Shown here: positions 25,901 through 36,800 of the stretch, in pieces
Position numbering within the stretch: position 1 is the first letter of the stretch
How the letters are laid out: the number at the start of each line of letters is the position of its first letter
DNA from: G965261475 sp965261475 [NCBI: bacterium]
Lineage (GTDB): Bacteria > SAR324 > XYD2-FULL-50-16
Reading direction: 5' to 3'
DNA length: 64,000 nt
NCBI GenBank assembly: GCA_965261475.1
Contig: OZ253454.1
Coordinates: 1,240,001-1,304,000, forward strand
Program-made: the position numbers and the translations under genes
The notes under the pieces: model-generated
What the model was told of the DNA's origin: nothing
Seen by the model: the letters and a program-made list of their open reading frames with translations, nothing else
Databases searched by the model: none

Positions 25901-26428
25901 GTGCAAACATTAAAATTAGGGTTACTAACTATCAGCGATAGGGCGAAAAAGGGAATCTATCAAGACCGTAGTGGTCCTGCGATGAGAGATTGTCTGCAAG
26001 CTCTAATCAGCTCCCCTATGCAATTCTTAACAAAAACTATTGCAGATGAGCAAGATAAAATCATTGAGCAACTCAGACAATGGGTGGACGAGCAAAAATG
26101 TCAGCTAATCTTAACTAGTGGGGGCACAGGTCCTACAATAAGAGATGTAACACCAGAAGCTACTCTTGCCGTAGCCGAAAAGATAATGTATGGCTTTGGA
26201 GAAAGGATGAGGAGTATTAGTTTGCAATATACCAAAAATGCAATTTTATCTCGTCAAACGGCAGTAATTCGCAAGCAGTGTTTGATTGTCAATCTACCCG
26301 GTAGTCCTCAATCCATTAAAGAAATTCTAGATGAGTTATTTTCTGCTATCTTCCACTGTATAAATCTATTAAATGGACCCTTAATCAAAACTAATGCTAG
26401 AGATTGTATTTTTCGTAAGCAACCCTAG
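25901..26428 (+). CDS. mogA: Molybdopterin adenylyltransferase
   Basis: Adenylates molybdopterin in the last steps of molybdenum cofactor synthesis. It shows TISDRAKKGIYQDRSGP at the N-terminus, the LTSGGTGPTIRDVTPEAT core and NLPGSPQSIKE. About 175 residues, standard for MogA. The start is GTG at 25901, with aaaaga before it. moaC lies about 14.5 kb away, on the far side of the giant lipoprotein genes. Confidence 0.92.
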   Translation: MQTLKLGLLTISDRAKKGIYQDRSGPAMRDCLQALISSPMQFLTKTIADEQDKIIEQLRQWVDEQKCQLILTSGGTGPTIRDVTPEATLAVAEKIMYGFGERMRSISLQYTKNAILSRQTAVIRKQCLIVNLPGSPQSIKEILDELFSAIFHCINLLNGPLIKTNARDCIFRKQP

Positions 26429-26700
26429 AGAGGTTGTAGGTTGTGCGAGCTTCTGTTTGCTTGGTTTGGGTTAGGTTTGAGTGTTTTGTGCTGATTTATG
26501 TTGTTTGCTTGTGTGCCTATTCTTGGATTAAGATTTTCTGTGATTGGTTGAGTTTTTTCTTTAGCTTGTGAGCCTGTATTTGGTGCGTCTGTGCTTTCTT
26601 CTGTCGTTTGCCTCTGGCTGTAGTGTGAGTTGTGGTTTCTACTTGTGGGCGGTCTATTCTAGTTGTGATTGGTAGTGATAAAATGCGAATAAACTAACTA
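26429..26700. repeat. G/T-rich low-complexity spacer
   Basis: The + strand is almost free of A runs and poor in C (ggttgtaggttgtgcgagc, tgtttgcttggtttgggtt), unlike the rest of the window. Its end (gataaaatgcgaataaactaactacgaggtgtatata) resembles the end of the longer G/T-rich spacer near 33700, so both giant genes share a duplicated 3' flank. Confidence 0.7.
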
Positions 26701-26717
26701 CGAGGTGTATATAACAC

Positions 26718-26760
26718 AAAGCATCAACTACTTTAAAAAATAGTAGTTTTGATGCTTTTT
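26718..26760 (-). terminator. Terminator after giant lipoprotein 1
   Basis: aaagcatcaactact (26718-26732) pairs with agtagttttgatgcttt (26742-26758) with a 2-nt bulge. T or A runs on both sides make it usable from both strands, also ending the mogA transcript. Its core is the same as that of the terminator of giant gene 2. Confidence 0.8.
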
Positions 26761-26796
26761 AAATCTTTGTAGTAGGTTAGTTTGCTACAAGCAGTC

Positions 26797-29700
26797 TTAT
26801 TTAAGCTCAAAGACAGACACACTATGATCAAGGGCACCCACTACAAAAAGATAAACCTTGCCTCCTATGGTAGCTGTAGTAACACTACTAGCTCCTCTTA
26901 ATTTAAGGGTAGCGTCATCTCTAATTGATAGATTAACTCCATTACCATTTGCTTGGGAAATGGTACCATTATTGGCAATATTAAATACGGATACACCATG
27001 ATCCTCTGCGCCCGCTACAAAAAGATAATTCTTTGATGAGAAACTAAATGTGGTAACACTGCTGGCACCATTGAGATTACGCATAGGATTATCAGGGTAA
27101 TTAGTGGGGTTATTAGGATCACCATCGCTAAGTATGTCATATTTCGATATTCCTTTAGCCTCTGCTGCACTCGCTATAAAAAGGAAGTCGTTGCCCATTA
27201 TACCTCCTACGCTGTGTGCATCAATTGTAGTAAGACTACTCGCACCCTTGATATTGGAATCTATTATATCCCACAATGTAGAAGTGTGAGAAAGGCTACC
27301 ATCGTCTGCAATCTCAAAAATAGAAAAACCCTCCTCTGCACCCGCTACAACAAGAAATGTTTTGCTATCTTTAACAACTGTAGTCAGACTACTAGTGCCT
27401 CCAATTTGATATGTCATATCGTCTGCGTCTGATATACTAGTTTTGTAAGTCAAGGTACCAGTATCTGTGACTTCAAAAACAGAGACACCGTCATCGGTAG
27501 CACCCGCTACAAAAAGAAAGGTTTTGTCGGCTATAACAGCTGTAGCAAGAGCACTAGCACCTTGAATTTGCAAGATATTATTATCAGGTGTACCATCTTT
27601 AAGTGTCAAAGCTCCGTCACTTGTTGCAACTTGATAGGAGTAGACTTTGCTATCTGCTCTACTTGCTGCAAAAAGATAGGTTACACCTCCTATTTTACTA
27701 GAGATGACAGAGTTAACATTAATATTACTAACACCACCAGCGCTAGTTAGCTGACCATTGGCACTGACAGAGTCCACACTAAGATCTTTCCCAGCTGTAA
27801 AAAGATAGGTTGTAGCATCTAGTAGAGCTGTAGTAGCACTACTATATGGGTTAAGAGTAAAACCAGTTTTGCTATCTGTGAGAGCAAGTCGTAAGCCTAA
27901 AACTTCCACGCGCAAAACTAAAACTACATCTAAACGATTAGGACGGCTAGCAGTAATTGTTACAGTTGCATCTCCCATAATATTATTATGAGCTAAGAAC
28001 CTGACTCCTTTTCTGTTGCTATCAAGTACCTCCGCAAATACAATAGTTTCATTGCTACTAGCAGCAGCAAACTCAACATCTGTGGTTGTTATCTCAGAGT
28101 CAAAGGACAATGGAATTGTACCAAAATCTTTGCTTTGTGTATAGTCAAGAGATAAAAGATTTTGTTTATCAGATGACCATTCACCAGCACGCAGCACGCC
28201 TTCTTTTGTTACTCTAATTTTAATCTTTATGTCAATAGAAAGAAATTCATATTGAATATGAGCTGGAGCAGTAATGCGAACGGTTACATCTCCAGTTGCT
28301 GTTTTAGTAGGAGTGATAGTCAATACCCCCTTACTGTCTATATCTACCCTTGCTATTGTGGATTGCGTTGTAGCAGCAGTATATCCTCCCATATAGTCTG
28401 GTGTTCTTGTTAATGGCTTTATAGATACCGCGCTTCCATCTCTATCAATTACTATTGGCTGAGGATATGTTAGCTCTTGCGCTATTGTGCTACTTTGAAC
28501 TGGGAGCTCAATACTAATAGGAGAATAATTTTCGTTACCATCTCTATTAACTGTAATTGTTGCGTCTCCAATTCCTATAGGGGTGATAGTTACTCGCCCT
28601 GTAGCAATATCTATATCTGCTGTAACTATAGTACCATCAGCAGACTCATAAGTTATACTATAGCCACCTCCGTCTGTTGGCGTCGTACCATCTACATCTA
28701 TAGTTACACTAGGACCACCAGGATGCAAAGCACCACTCAAAGCTCCATATCCTAAGTGTTGAGCTATGGGGTTAACTGTGATTTGTATCTCAAAAGTAGC
28801 AGCCTTATAATTTATATTCCCATTTCTAGTAATTGTAAGAAGTACGCTTCCACCTGTTAGAGGAATTATAGTTAGCGCTCCCGTATTTAAAATACCCGCT
28901 GTGATTATGCCTGCTTGAGATAAGCTAGTGCTATAAAAATTGTTACCTGGCGATGCATCATCAATGTTAAGAGACATAGAACTACCTTGATAGTCTAACG
29001 CCAAACTAGTTACTGCGTATCTGAAAGGTTGTTTTGCTTGAGTTACTGTAACAAGTATATCTGCTGTAGCTTGCTCATAATAGGGAGTTCGTGCTCTAGT
29101 TACTCTAATTGTTGCTGGAGCAGAGTCAGCATTCAAAGTACTCACTACAACATTATTAGCAGTATCTAACCTGACGCCTATTTTTTTATTGCCACCAGTG
29201 ATAATATTATCGCTTGTAGCAGCAGTGTATGTAAAAACAGTCGTAGGCTCTATTTTTAGAGTTGAAGCTACAAAGTCTATTGTTGTTTCTATAGTAGGGC
29301 TATACTCAATCGTGATAGCATCAGTTGCGTATCCCAAAGCAACTACTCCACGCAGGACACTAAGCTGGAATGAGATAGTATTACTTCGATTGTAATCCTC
29401 ATCACCTTCTTTATAAATAGAAATGGTGGTATCTCCTGTGCTTACAGTGGTAATACTCAATGCTCCATTAGCCTTATCAACAGTACTATCAACTATACCA
29501 GTAGTAGTAGAGCTTGCCTGATACCTACCTGCGCCTTGACCACCAGTGATAGTAACTACATTTTGAGACTCCTTATATTTATACTTAAAAGATGGCACAA
29601 CCCCTGCTGACAAAATTTGCTGTGTTTTAACTTCCACTCGTATAGTTAAATCTGCAGCGGCATTGTAGTTTGCATCACCTACTCTTTGAATAGTAACGGT

Positions 29701-32682
29701 TGCATCTCCAGCTGCTACGGCTGTGATGCTTAGGCGACCAGCACTATCTATGTCCGTAGTAACTATATTTGCATTATCACTGGTTGCTGTATATACTTCA
29801 CCTATACTCAAGCCACCACTAATAGCAAAAGTTGTAGCGTCTCCCGGTTTAGCAAAAGAAAAGCTAGTTATATCTGATATTAATTCTTGGTCTGCTTTGA
29901 TAACTGCAACACCTATTTCAATAGGATCACTCTTTAGATATCTACTGTCTTGTTGCTTATAGATAGTAATAGTTGCATCTCCAACTCCTACAGCTCTCAA
30001 GCTAAGTAAGCCGCTTTCTTGATTAATATCTGTAGTAACTATACTCTCATTACTACTGAGTACATATTTGCCATCGTCATCAAGGCGGTCGGTTGGTAAG
30101 TTAGTGATAGTTGAGATGGTAGCGATAGCTGATGTAGTAGTGTCATTGTAAACCAAGTTAAATGTGCTACGGCTCGCTGTGAGCTCTTGAGTTATTCTGT
30201 TAACTACCACACCTATTTCTAGAATATTACTTTGATTATAATTACTATTGCCACTATCAAAAACACTAATTGTTGCGTCTCCAATTCCTACAGCGATGAT
30301 GCTAAGCTCATTATTAACTATGCTAGCAGTTACTACACCCTTAGGTATAATACTTTCGATTTCGTATGCTAAATTACCTCCTGCGAAACTTGCTGTTGCA
30401 GTAGCATTATAATCTAACTCAAACTTACTCTCAGAGACTGTTATCGTTTGCGATGCTTTTGCTACTGTAACCGTGATAGATATAGTGTTGCTAGGGTTAA
30501 AATTTGTACTGCCTGCTTTCCTAACCGAAATAGTTGTTGTCCCAACCTTAAGAAAAGTTACTGTTAAGATATTAGTCACAGCATCTACAGTAGCAGTGGC
30601 TACACTATAATTACTATTACTAACTACAGTATAAGCAGCAGCATCAGTAGTGCTTGTGATAATATCAGTAGTTTCGGTTTGAAGTGATGTTAAATCTTTA
30701 TAGGTGGCTGTAAATATACTTTTTGTTGATCTTATTACTTGGTTTACTTGAGTAGTGACTGCCACGGTTATTGTGATTAGATCACTAGTTGCGTAATTTC
30801 TACTCCCTTTTTGCATAAACTTAATTTCTGCCCTACCGAGTGCTACAGCCTGTATCGTCAATTCATTTCCTGCAATGCTCGCACTAACTACTGCAGGTAC
30901 TCCAGGGGTTGTCGGTGTTGTCGGTGTTGTCGGGGTACTAGTAACAACAGGTGTGGTATACTGACCTGTGCCTTCGCCACCTAAAATTTTTACTTTCGCA
31001 GAAGTGCCTGTCTCCAATTGAAAATTAGTTTCATTTCCTTCTATTGAGATAGTTTGAGGTACTCGATTTATTGTTACTCTAATTTCTAGAGCACTATCTT
31101 TGTAATTCCTATCACCTCGTTTTAGTACAGTAATATCTGTAGTTCCGCCAAGATTTAAGTCTACAGTTAGCGTGCCTGACTCGGTGATACTAGCAGTCGC
31201 TACGCTAGTATTATCACTAGTAGGTGTATCAAAACCGCCCGTACCCTCTCCACCTGTGATAGTGATACTCGTAGTATCTCCACCTTTTTTGTAAATTGCA
31301 CTAATAGAGCTAGGGCTAGCTACTAGTCTTTGAGGTGCTTTGTCAACTGTAACATCTATTATTGCTGCACTACTAGACCTATAGCCGTAATTACCAGCTC
31401 TGGTAATAATAATGTCTGTAGTACCAGCATCCTCAAAAGTTACAGTGATTGCACCACTAGCTGTGATACTAGCAGTAGCTACATCTGGTTGGCTACTTTT
31501 TAGATAGTAGTCACCAGTAGAGCTGCTACCTGATGCCTCAGAGTCATCTGTGTCATCTAGCTTCTTGTAGATTTTCATAAAACTCTTTTCGCTTAATATT
31601 AGTATTTGAGCTGCTGGTTTGTTAATGCTAACGCGAATGTCTTTACTGATAGGATTGTAGGTTGTAGTGCCACTATCTCCACCTCCTCTAGTTACAGTAA
31701 TCACTGCTGTACCAGCACTCTTAGGGGTGATAGTAATTAAACCACCATTATTGGTATCTACAGTAGCGGTAACTATTTCTATGTTGCTACTTTTGACGCT
31801 AAAATTACCTACACCAGAGCCTCCTGCAACGGTTATATTCTTATCTGCTACAGTAGCAGCATAACTGTCATAGGTGACATCTGCATCTGTAGTGCTACCG
31901 TCTGTACTTGTAAAGTTTAGCGCAGCTTGGGTTGCGTCTTCGTTGACTGTGATAAAAATTACTACTTTGCCTCCGTTATAATTGTTATCTCCTGCGTTAG
32001 ACACAATCACAGTAGCATCTCCTACAGTTAGGGCTTTGATGGTAAGCTCGCCGAATTTGACATCCGCTGCTTTACTTACGGTTGCTGTAACTACACCTGT
32101 ATTGCTATTTTCTACGGAATAGTTTCCTTCGCTACCTACTAAATCGCTGTCTCCTCCTACTCCGCCTACACTCTTAGCTGCAACACTAATAGTAGCTGTT
32201 GTACCAACTTTTAATTTCCACCTATCACTAGTAGTGTCGCCAAGGTTAACTCTTAAATTTTGCTCTTGTTTCTTGACGCTGATTTTAATAGTCTGGCTAG
32301 CACTATCGTAAGAGCTATCTTTTGCCCTGACAATCGTAACCTCTGCGTCGCCAACACCTGTAGGTCTAACACGCACTAATCCTACAGAGTTAGAGGTAGC
32401 TTTAGCTACCGCTTCGTTGTCACTACTAGCAGAATACTTACCTTTACCCGCTTTGTTGCTGGTAACTTGTAAGATTTTAAAATCTGTTTCTCCAAAGGTA
32501 AAGCTCAGGCTCTCAGAGCTAGCACTCAAGTCTTGTTTTTCACCCGGTGGATCTACTGGGTCTACTGGGTCTATTATATCTGATGAATCTGGTGAAACTG
32601 GTGACGAACCGCTACCGCTGTCGCAAGCGACAAAAAATAGACTAAAGAAAATAACTAGTACAATAATTTTTATTTTTTTCAT
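26797..32682 (-). CDS. Giant Ig-like lipoprotein 1 with C-terminal beta-propeller
   Basis: A 1961-residue lipoprotein: a short signal and lipobox FFVAC with the lipidated Cys at about residue 20. A Ser/Pro/Asp-rich linker (VSPDSSDIIDPVDPVDPP) is followed by about 16 Ig-like modules of 80-95 residues, each with the pattern Q.L..s...f.y...GxGxY...SsN..vaTa.vd...l.i...GdATItV.r.Gd.nY..s..i.V.V.kA. The last 380 residues hold seven repeats of the type ASxLTTatigxKtYLFVAGa.ddGvSvFev, i.e. a seven-bladed propeller. The residue after the Cys is Asp, which in E. coli favours inner-membrane retention. Likely a surface or periplasmic adhesin or stalk; ligand unknown. It is paralogous to the gene at 33803-40600. 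Confidence 0.85.
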   Translation of the reverse strand: MKKIKIIVLVIFFSLFFVACDSGSGSSPVSPDSSDIIDPVDPVDPPGEKQDLSASSESLSFTFGETDFKILQVTSNKAGKGKYSASSDNEAVAKATSNSVGLVRVRPTGVGDAEVTIVRAKDSSYDSASQTIKISVKKQEQNLRVNLGDTTSDRWKLKVGTTATISVAAKSVGGVGGDSDLVGSEGNYSVENSNTGVVTATVSKAADVKFGELTIKALTVGDATVIVSNAGDNNYNGGKVVIFITVNEDATQAALNFTSTDGSTTDADVTYDSYAATVADKNITVAGGSGVGNFSVKSSNIEIVTATVDTNNGGLITITPKSAGTAVITVTRGGGDSGTTTYNPISKDIRVSINKPAAQILILSEKSFMKIYKKLDDTDDSEASGSSSTGDYYLKSSQPDVATASITASGAITVTFEDAGTTDIIITRAGNYGYRSSSAAIIDVTVDKAPQRLVASPSSISAIYKKGGDTTSITITGGEGTGGFDTPTSDNTSVATASITESGTLTVDLNLGGTTDITVLKRGDRNYKDSALEIRVTINRVPQTISIEGNETNFQLETGTSAKVKILGGEGTGQYTTPVVTSTPTTPTTPTTPGVPAVVSASIAGNELTIQAVALGRAEIKFMQKGSRNYATSDLITITVAVTTQVNQVIRSTKSIFTATYKDLTSLQTETTDIITSTTDAAAYTVVSNSNYSVATATVDAVTNILTVTFLKVGTTTISVRKAGSTNFNPSNTISITVTVAKASQTITVSESKFELDYNATATASFAGGNLAYEIESIIPKGVVTASIVNNELSIIAVGIGDATISVFDSGNSNYNQSNILEIGVVVNRITQELTASRSTFNLVYNDTTTSAIATISTITNLPTDRLDDDGKYVLSSNESIVTTDINQESGLLSLRAVGVGDATITIYKQQDSRYLKSDPIEIGVAVIKADQELISDITSFSFAKPGDATTFAISGGLSIGEVYTATSDNANIVTTDIDSAGRLSITAVAAGDATVTIQRVGDANYNAAADLTIRVEVKTQQILSAGVVPSFKYKYKESQNVVTITGGQGAGRYQASSTTTGIVDSTVDKANGALSITTVSTGDTTISIYKEGDEDYNRSNTISFQLSVLRGVVALGYATDAITIEYSPTIETTIDFVASTLKIEPTTVFTYTAATSDNIITGGNKKIGVRLDTANNVVVSTLNADSAPATIRVTRARTPYYEQATADILVTVTQAKQPFRYAVTSLALDYQGSSMSLNIDDASPGNNFYSTSLSQAGIITAGILNTGALTIIPLTGGSVLLTITRNGNINYKAATFEIQITVNPIAQHLGYGALSGALHPGGPSVTIDVDGTTPTDGGGYSITYESADGTIVTADIDIATGRVTITPIGIGDATITVNRDGNENYSPISIELPVQSSTIAQELTYPQPIVIDRDGSAVSIKPLTRTPDYMGGYTAATTQSTIARVDIDSKGVLTITPTKTATGDVTVRITAPAHIQYEFLSIDIKIKIRVTKEGVLRAGEWSSDKQNLLSLDYTQSKDFGTIPLSFDSEITTTDVEFAAASSNETIVFAEVLDSNRKGVRFLAHNNIMGDATVTITASRPNRLDVVLVLRVEVLGLRLALTDSKTGFTLNPYSSATTALLDATTYLFTAGKDLSVDSVSANGQLTSAGGVSNINVNSVISSKIGGVTYLFAASRADSKVYSYQVATSDGALTLKDGTPDNNILQIQGASALATAVIADKTFLFVAGATDDGVSVFEVTDTGTLTYKTSISDADDMTYQIGGTSSLTTVVKDSKTFLVVAGAEEGFSIFEIADDGSLSHTSTLWDIIDSNIKGASSLTTIDAHSVGGIMGNDFLFIASAAEAKGISKYDILSDGDPNNPTNYPDNPMRNLNGASSVTTFSFSSKNYLFVAGAEDHGVSVFNIANNGTISQANGNGVNLSIRDDATLKLRGASSVTTATIGGKVYLFVVGALDHSVSVFELK

Positions 32683-32825
32683 GAAGATTTGTATAAAATA
32701 ATTTAGTTATCAGCAGATAACAACTAACAATAATAGTATAAATAGATAATAAAATACAAGAAAAATAAACTAAAATAATACCTAAATAAAGTAAATGTAG
32801 ATATTATACTCAAAACAGCTGTGGT
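32683..32825 (-). promoter_or_regulatory. Promoter region of giant gene 1
   Basis: The reverse strand carries TTGTAT, 15 bases and TACTAT in the string ctatttatactat, the same -10 string found before the glycosyltransferases and ileS. The leader to the ATG at 32682 would be about 50 bases. Confidence 0.4.
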
Positions 32826-33189
32826 TGGTGTCATAAAATACTAATAACAACAATAAACAGGGTTGTGTTTTGTAAGTAAAGCGAGATAGGTTTGCGGATT
32901 GTGAGCCTGTGCTAGCTTCTGTTGTGGGTTTGGGTTGTGATTTAGATTTGCTGTTTGGGTTAGGTTGTGGGTTTAGTTTAGATTTGTGCTGTGGGTGGTG
33001 TCATAAAATACTAATACAAACTATATAGATAGAGATTGTGTTTTGTAAGTAAAGCGAGATAGGTTTGCTGTTTGGATTGGAGCTGTGGGTTATTGGCGGG
33101 TCTTGGGTGTTTTGTGTTGTAGGTTATGGTTTGGGTGTTTTCTACTAGTTTCTGCTGTAGATTGTAGATTTTGGGTTGTGGTTTGGATT

Positions 33190-33218
33190 GGGGCTGTGGG
33201 TTATTGGTGGGTCTTGGG
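33190..33218 (+). other. Possible G-quadruplex
   Basis: Runs of three or four G at 33190-33193, 33198-33200, 33209-33211 and 33216-33218, with loops of 4, 8 and 4 bases. One loop is just over the usual limit of 7. Confidence 0.45.
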
Positions 33219-33567
33219 TGTTTTTTACTAGTTTCTGCTGTAGATTTTGGGTTGTGATTTAGATTTGCTGTTTGGTTTGAGTACTGGGGCTGGGTTTGTG
33301 TTATAGCTGGTTTGACTGGGCTGTGGGTGGTGTCATAAAATACTAATACAAACTATATAGATAGAGATTATGTTTTGTCAATAAAGCTAGATAGATTGTG
33401 GGCTAGCTAGCTTCTGTTATAAATTGTAGATTTTGGGTTGTGATTTAGATTTGCAGTTTGGTTTGAGTACTGGGGCTGGGTTTGTGTTGTAGGTTATGGT
33501 TTGAGTGTTTTCTACTAGTTTCTGCTGTAGATTGTAGATTTTGGGTTGTGATTTAGATTTGCTGTTT

Positions 33568-33601
33568 GGGTTGGGGCTGTGGGTTATTGGCGGGTCTTGG
33601 G
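33568..33601 (+). other. Possible G-quadruplex, five G runs
   Basis: G runs at 33568-33570, 33573-33576, 33581-33583, 33592-33594 and 33599-33601, loops 2, 4, 8 and 4. The last four runs repeat the 33190 element. Confidence 0.45.
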
Positions 33602-33731
33602 TGTTTTGTGTTGTAGGGTTTGAGTGCTTGTGGTTTGGATTGTGAGTTTGTGCTAGCTTCTGTTGTGGGTTTGGGTTGTGGTTCAGGTTTTGTGCTGTAT
33701 AAAATATCAACAAACTAGCTGGTAGGTATAT

Positions 33732-33775
33732 AATAAAAAAGCATCAAACTACTTTTTTATAGTAGTTTGATGCTT
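33732..33775 (-). terminator. Terminator after giant lipoprotein 2
   Basis: A perfect 15-bp stem, aagcatcaaactact (33739-33753) with agtagtttgatgctt (33761-33775), loop of 7, and a T run on the minus strand. Confidence 0.9.
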
Positions 33776-33802
33776 CTTCTCTCCTAGTTTGGATTGCTAC
33801 GA

Positions 33803-36800
33803 TTAAGGAAGATATCTAACCTCAAAGACAGAGACGCCATCATCTGTGGAGCCAGCTACAAAAAGGAAGAGCTTGTCTCCTATGGTAGTTGTAGTAAGGC
33901 TACTCGCACCACCAAATTTAGAATTACCATTATCTGTGTTGGTCGTCGGGAGATTTGAGCTTGAGATTAAGCTTGTCCCACCATTGTCTTCAAGTACATA
34001 AGTATTGAGCGTATTACCATATGCTGCAAAGAGAAAGTTTGTATCTCCTTTTTGAGCTACTGTAACAAAAGTATTCATATTATTTGAGTTTAGTATTTGT
34101 GTACCCTGGTTTTTAAAACCACCGTCACTCGAAACTTCAACTTCTCTAACTCCCGTTGAGCCTGCTGCATAAAGAAAGAACTTTGTGTCTGTACTAACTG
34201 TAGCAAGACTCAGTGCATCTGTAATATCCCGTATATAATTATTAGACGGCTTCGCCAAGGTAATTGATGATCCTACAGCCTGATTAAATTCATAGACACC
34301 GACAGCATCCTCATCTTTACCAGCTACAAAAAGAAAGTGCTTGTCTCCTTTGGTAGCTGTAGTAAGAGCGCTAGCTCCTTCAAAAGTATACCTAAGGTCA
34401 GTAGTGCTATCAGTGAAGTTATTGCCTGGAGTCAAGGCACCATTGTTGGTAACTTCAAAGGTAGAGAAGCCATCATCGTTGGAGCCGGCTACAAAAAGAT
34501 AGAGCCTATTCATTATGGTAGCTGTAGTAAGAGCACTAGCACCGCCAATCTCATAAAGAGGGTTATCATCGTCTTCTACGCTAGCTCCTTCACTCAAGGA
34601 GCCCGTTGCAGTGCTATAGCTATAGACGGTGACTGTGCTGGTATCTCTATTTGCTGTAAAAATATAGGTCTTATCTCCTATTTGAGCCGATGTAATAGAG
34701 TCAGCAGAAGCAGTAGTGCCGCCAATAGTTGAGCCAAACATACCCGTATTACTTACGTTTCGTCCACTAATAGGTTGACCAGCTATAAAAAGAGATGCAT
34801 CTTTTACTACAGTAAGACCACTGTAATCGCCTAGTACAGCATCAGTGGTAGCTACATGAGCAAGTTCCACGCCTGAGACATTCACTGTTATGTCAGTAGT
34901 GGCAGGAATATAATAATTAGTGCTACCGCTGAATGTTTTTGTCACTTCCAAGGTTGTAGTACCAACTCCCTTGGGTGTAATTCTTATTGTTCCAAAATCA
35001 TCAACTACAAGTACTTCTGCGCTAATTATATTAGCATCAAAGCCACTAACAGAATAACTAAAATTGCTACGATCAGTAGAGAGTATATCACCATGCATTC
35101 TTGACACTTCTGTTTGCCTTACATCCATAGAAACACCCTCAAATATTAATTCAACTGGAGTAGGTTCATACGCCAATGTTGGATTTCTCAAAGTAGTGAC
35201 TGTGAACGTCCTACTACCATTCACGTAATTACGTCCTCCCCAGCTAAGAGTCAAAACTACAGGGGATAGCGTCAGGGTCAGGGATCTCATATCATTAATC
35301 TTTCCGTCCTTTCTTCTGTCGCCATTGAAGATAAAGTGCAGCCCACTATTCAAGGGGTTGAAAACATTAAATTCGATCAGCTTATCTACAATATTTTCGT
35401 CAACAGGCTCTATTGACGTATCAATATCATAGTCCACTGTAACTTCACCACTGCTGGGAATAGGTTTATCAGTTGCACTGTATTTGTAGTCTATATTAAG
35501 TAGGATTGCTTTTTCTACTGTAACACCTATATCTGTGCTAGCTGCTTTATAGTTACGGGTAGCTGCTCTAGTTACTGTTACTGTTGCATCGCCAGCATTT
35601 TGAAACGTTACTGTAAGAGTACCTCTATCTAGAGTATGTTTACTTAGTTCACCACCTCCTTCAAATGAAGGATTGTTGAGTACCTTATAACCAGTAGCCA
35701 CAGCTGGGTTATTAACATTATCAGGATTCGTATATGTATGACTATCATCATTATCTATTGCTGTAATAGTGTAAGTCAAGGGAATCAGGGGAGTTCCTGT
35801 AAATACATCTTCTATAGCAGGATTGGCTATCATAACATTCGATGGTATATCAGTATACGTAAAAGTTTGAGATACATACGTATAGGTTAGAGGTTGAATT
35901 GCTCTGTTTACTCTAACAAATATATCTATTGTAGCTTCATTATAATTAGAGTCAGGATCTGTTCTAGTTACTCTAATTCTTGCTGGATCATTGTGAGCAT
36001 TTTGAGCCATTACTGTAATAATAGAGTTATTAACTGACACAGGATCTAAGATTGTAAGTGCAGCACTATCACCATTATCCCTTACGTCATAGATATAACT
36101 AAAAACAGTACTTCCTACATTCATTGGATCTTCAAGGGTTATTGTGGCAGTAGCAAGTCCAGTATGATCATTAGGATCATTAGGATTAGTACGAGGACTA
36201 TATGTAATAACTTGATTAGTATCATCATAGTCTAGATCTAGGTCTGCTCTTTTTACTTTAACAGTTATATCTGTGGTAGCTGTATTATAGTTACGGGCAG
36301 ATGTTCTAGTTACTCTAATTATTACTGAAGCATCGTTAGCATTTTGGGGCGTTACTGTAATAAAGCCATTACTAGTTAACATAGGAGGTTCTGAGATTAT
36401 AGATGCACCATTATCCAATACTACATAAGTGTAAGTAAAACTACCTCCTGCTGCATCATACGTATCTTTACGGTCTATTGTAAAAGCAGTTGGACTAGAA
36501 CTATACGTTACATTCCGATGAGGATTATAATAGGCTAGATCTCGAGTTGCTTTATCTACTGTAACAAATATATCTATTGTAGCTTCATTATAATTAAGAC
36601 CAGGATCTGTTCTAGTTACTCTAATTCTTGCTGGAGTAGGGATAGTACTTCCTACTGGAATAGGGCTAGCATTTTCAGCCCTTACTGTAATAATATTAGC
36701 ATTTGTATCAACGTCTATTATGTCAGTATCACTATTACTATTACTAGCTAGTGCATCAGCTTCGTAATTAAAAGTAGTACTTACAACCGATCCAGTTGGA

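Larger units (their letters stand above)
32826..33720. repeat. G/T-rich repeat region between the giant genes
   Basis: About 0.9 kb with strong strand asymmetry (G and T on the + strand). A 70-bp unit, ggtgtcataaaatactaata ... tttgtaagtaaagcgagatag, occurs at about 32826, 32996 and 33325. Between copies are variants of ttctgctgtagattgtag and tttgggttgtgatttagatt and of ctgtgggttattgg.gggtct. A 98-codon frame on the minus strand (33417-33713) is made of these repeats, is rich in Asn, Pro and Gln, and is probably not a gene. Confidence 0.85.

Noticed and set aside
32826-33720. CRISPR array
   Set aside because: Repeats are unevenly spaced and imperfect, spacers are repeats themselves, and no cas genes are present.
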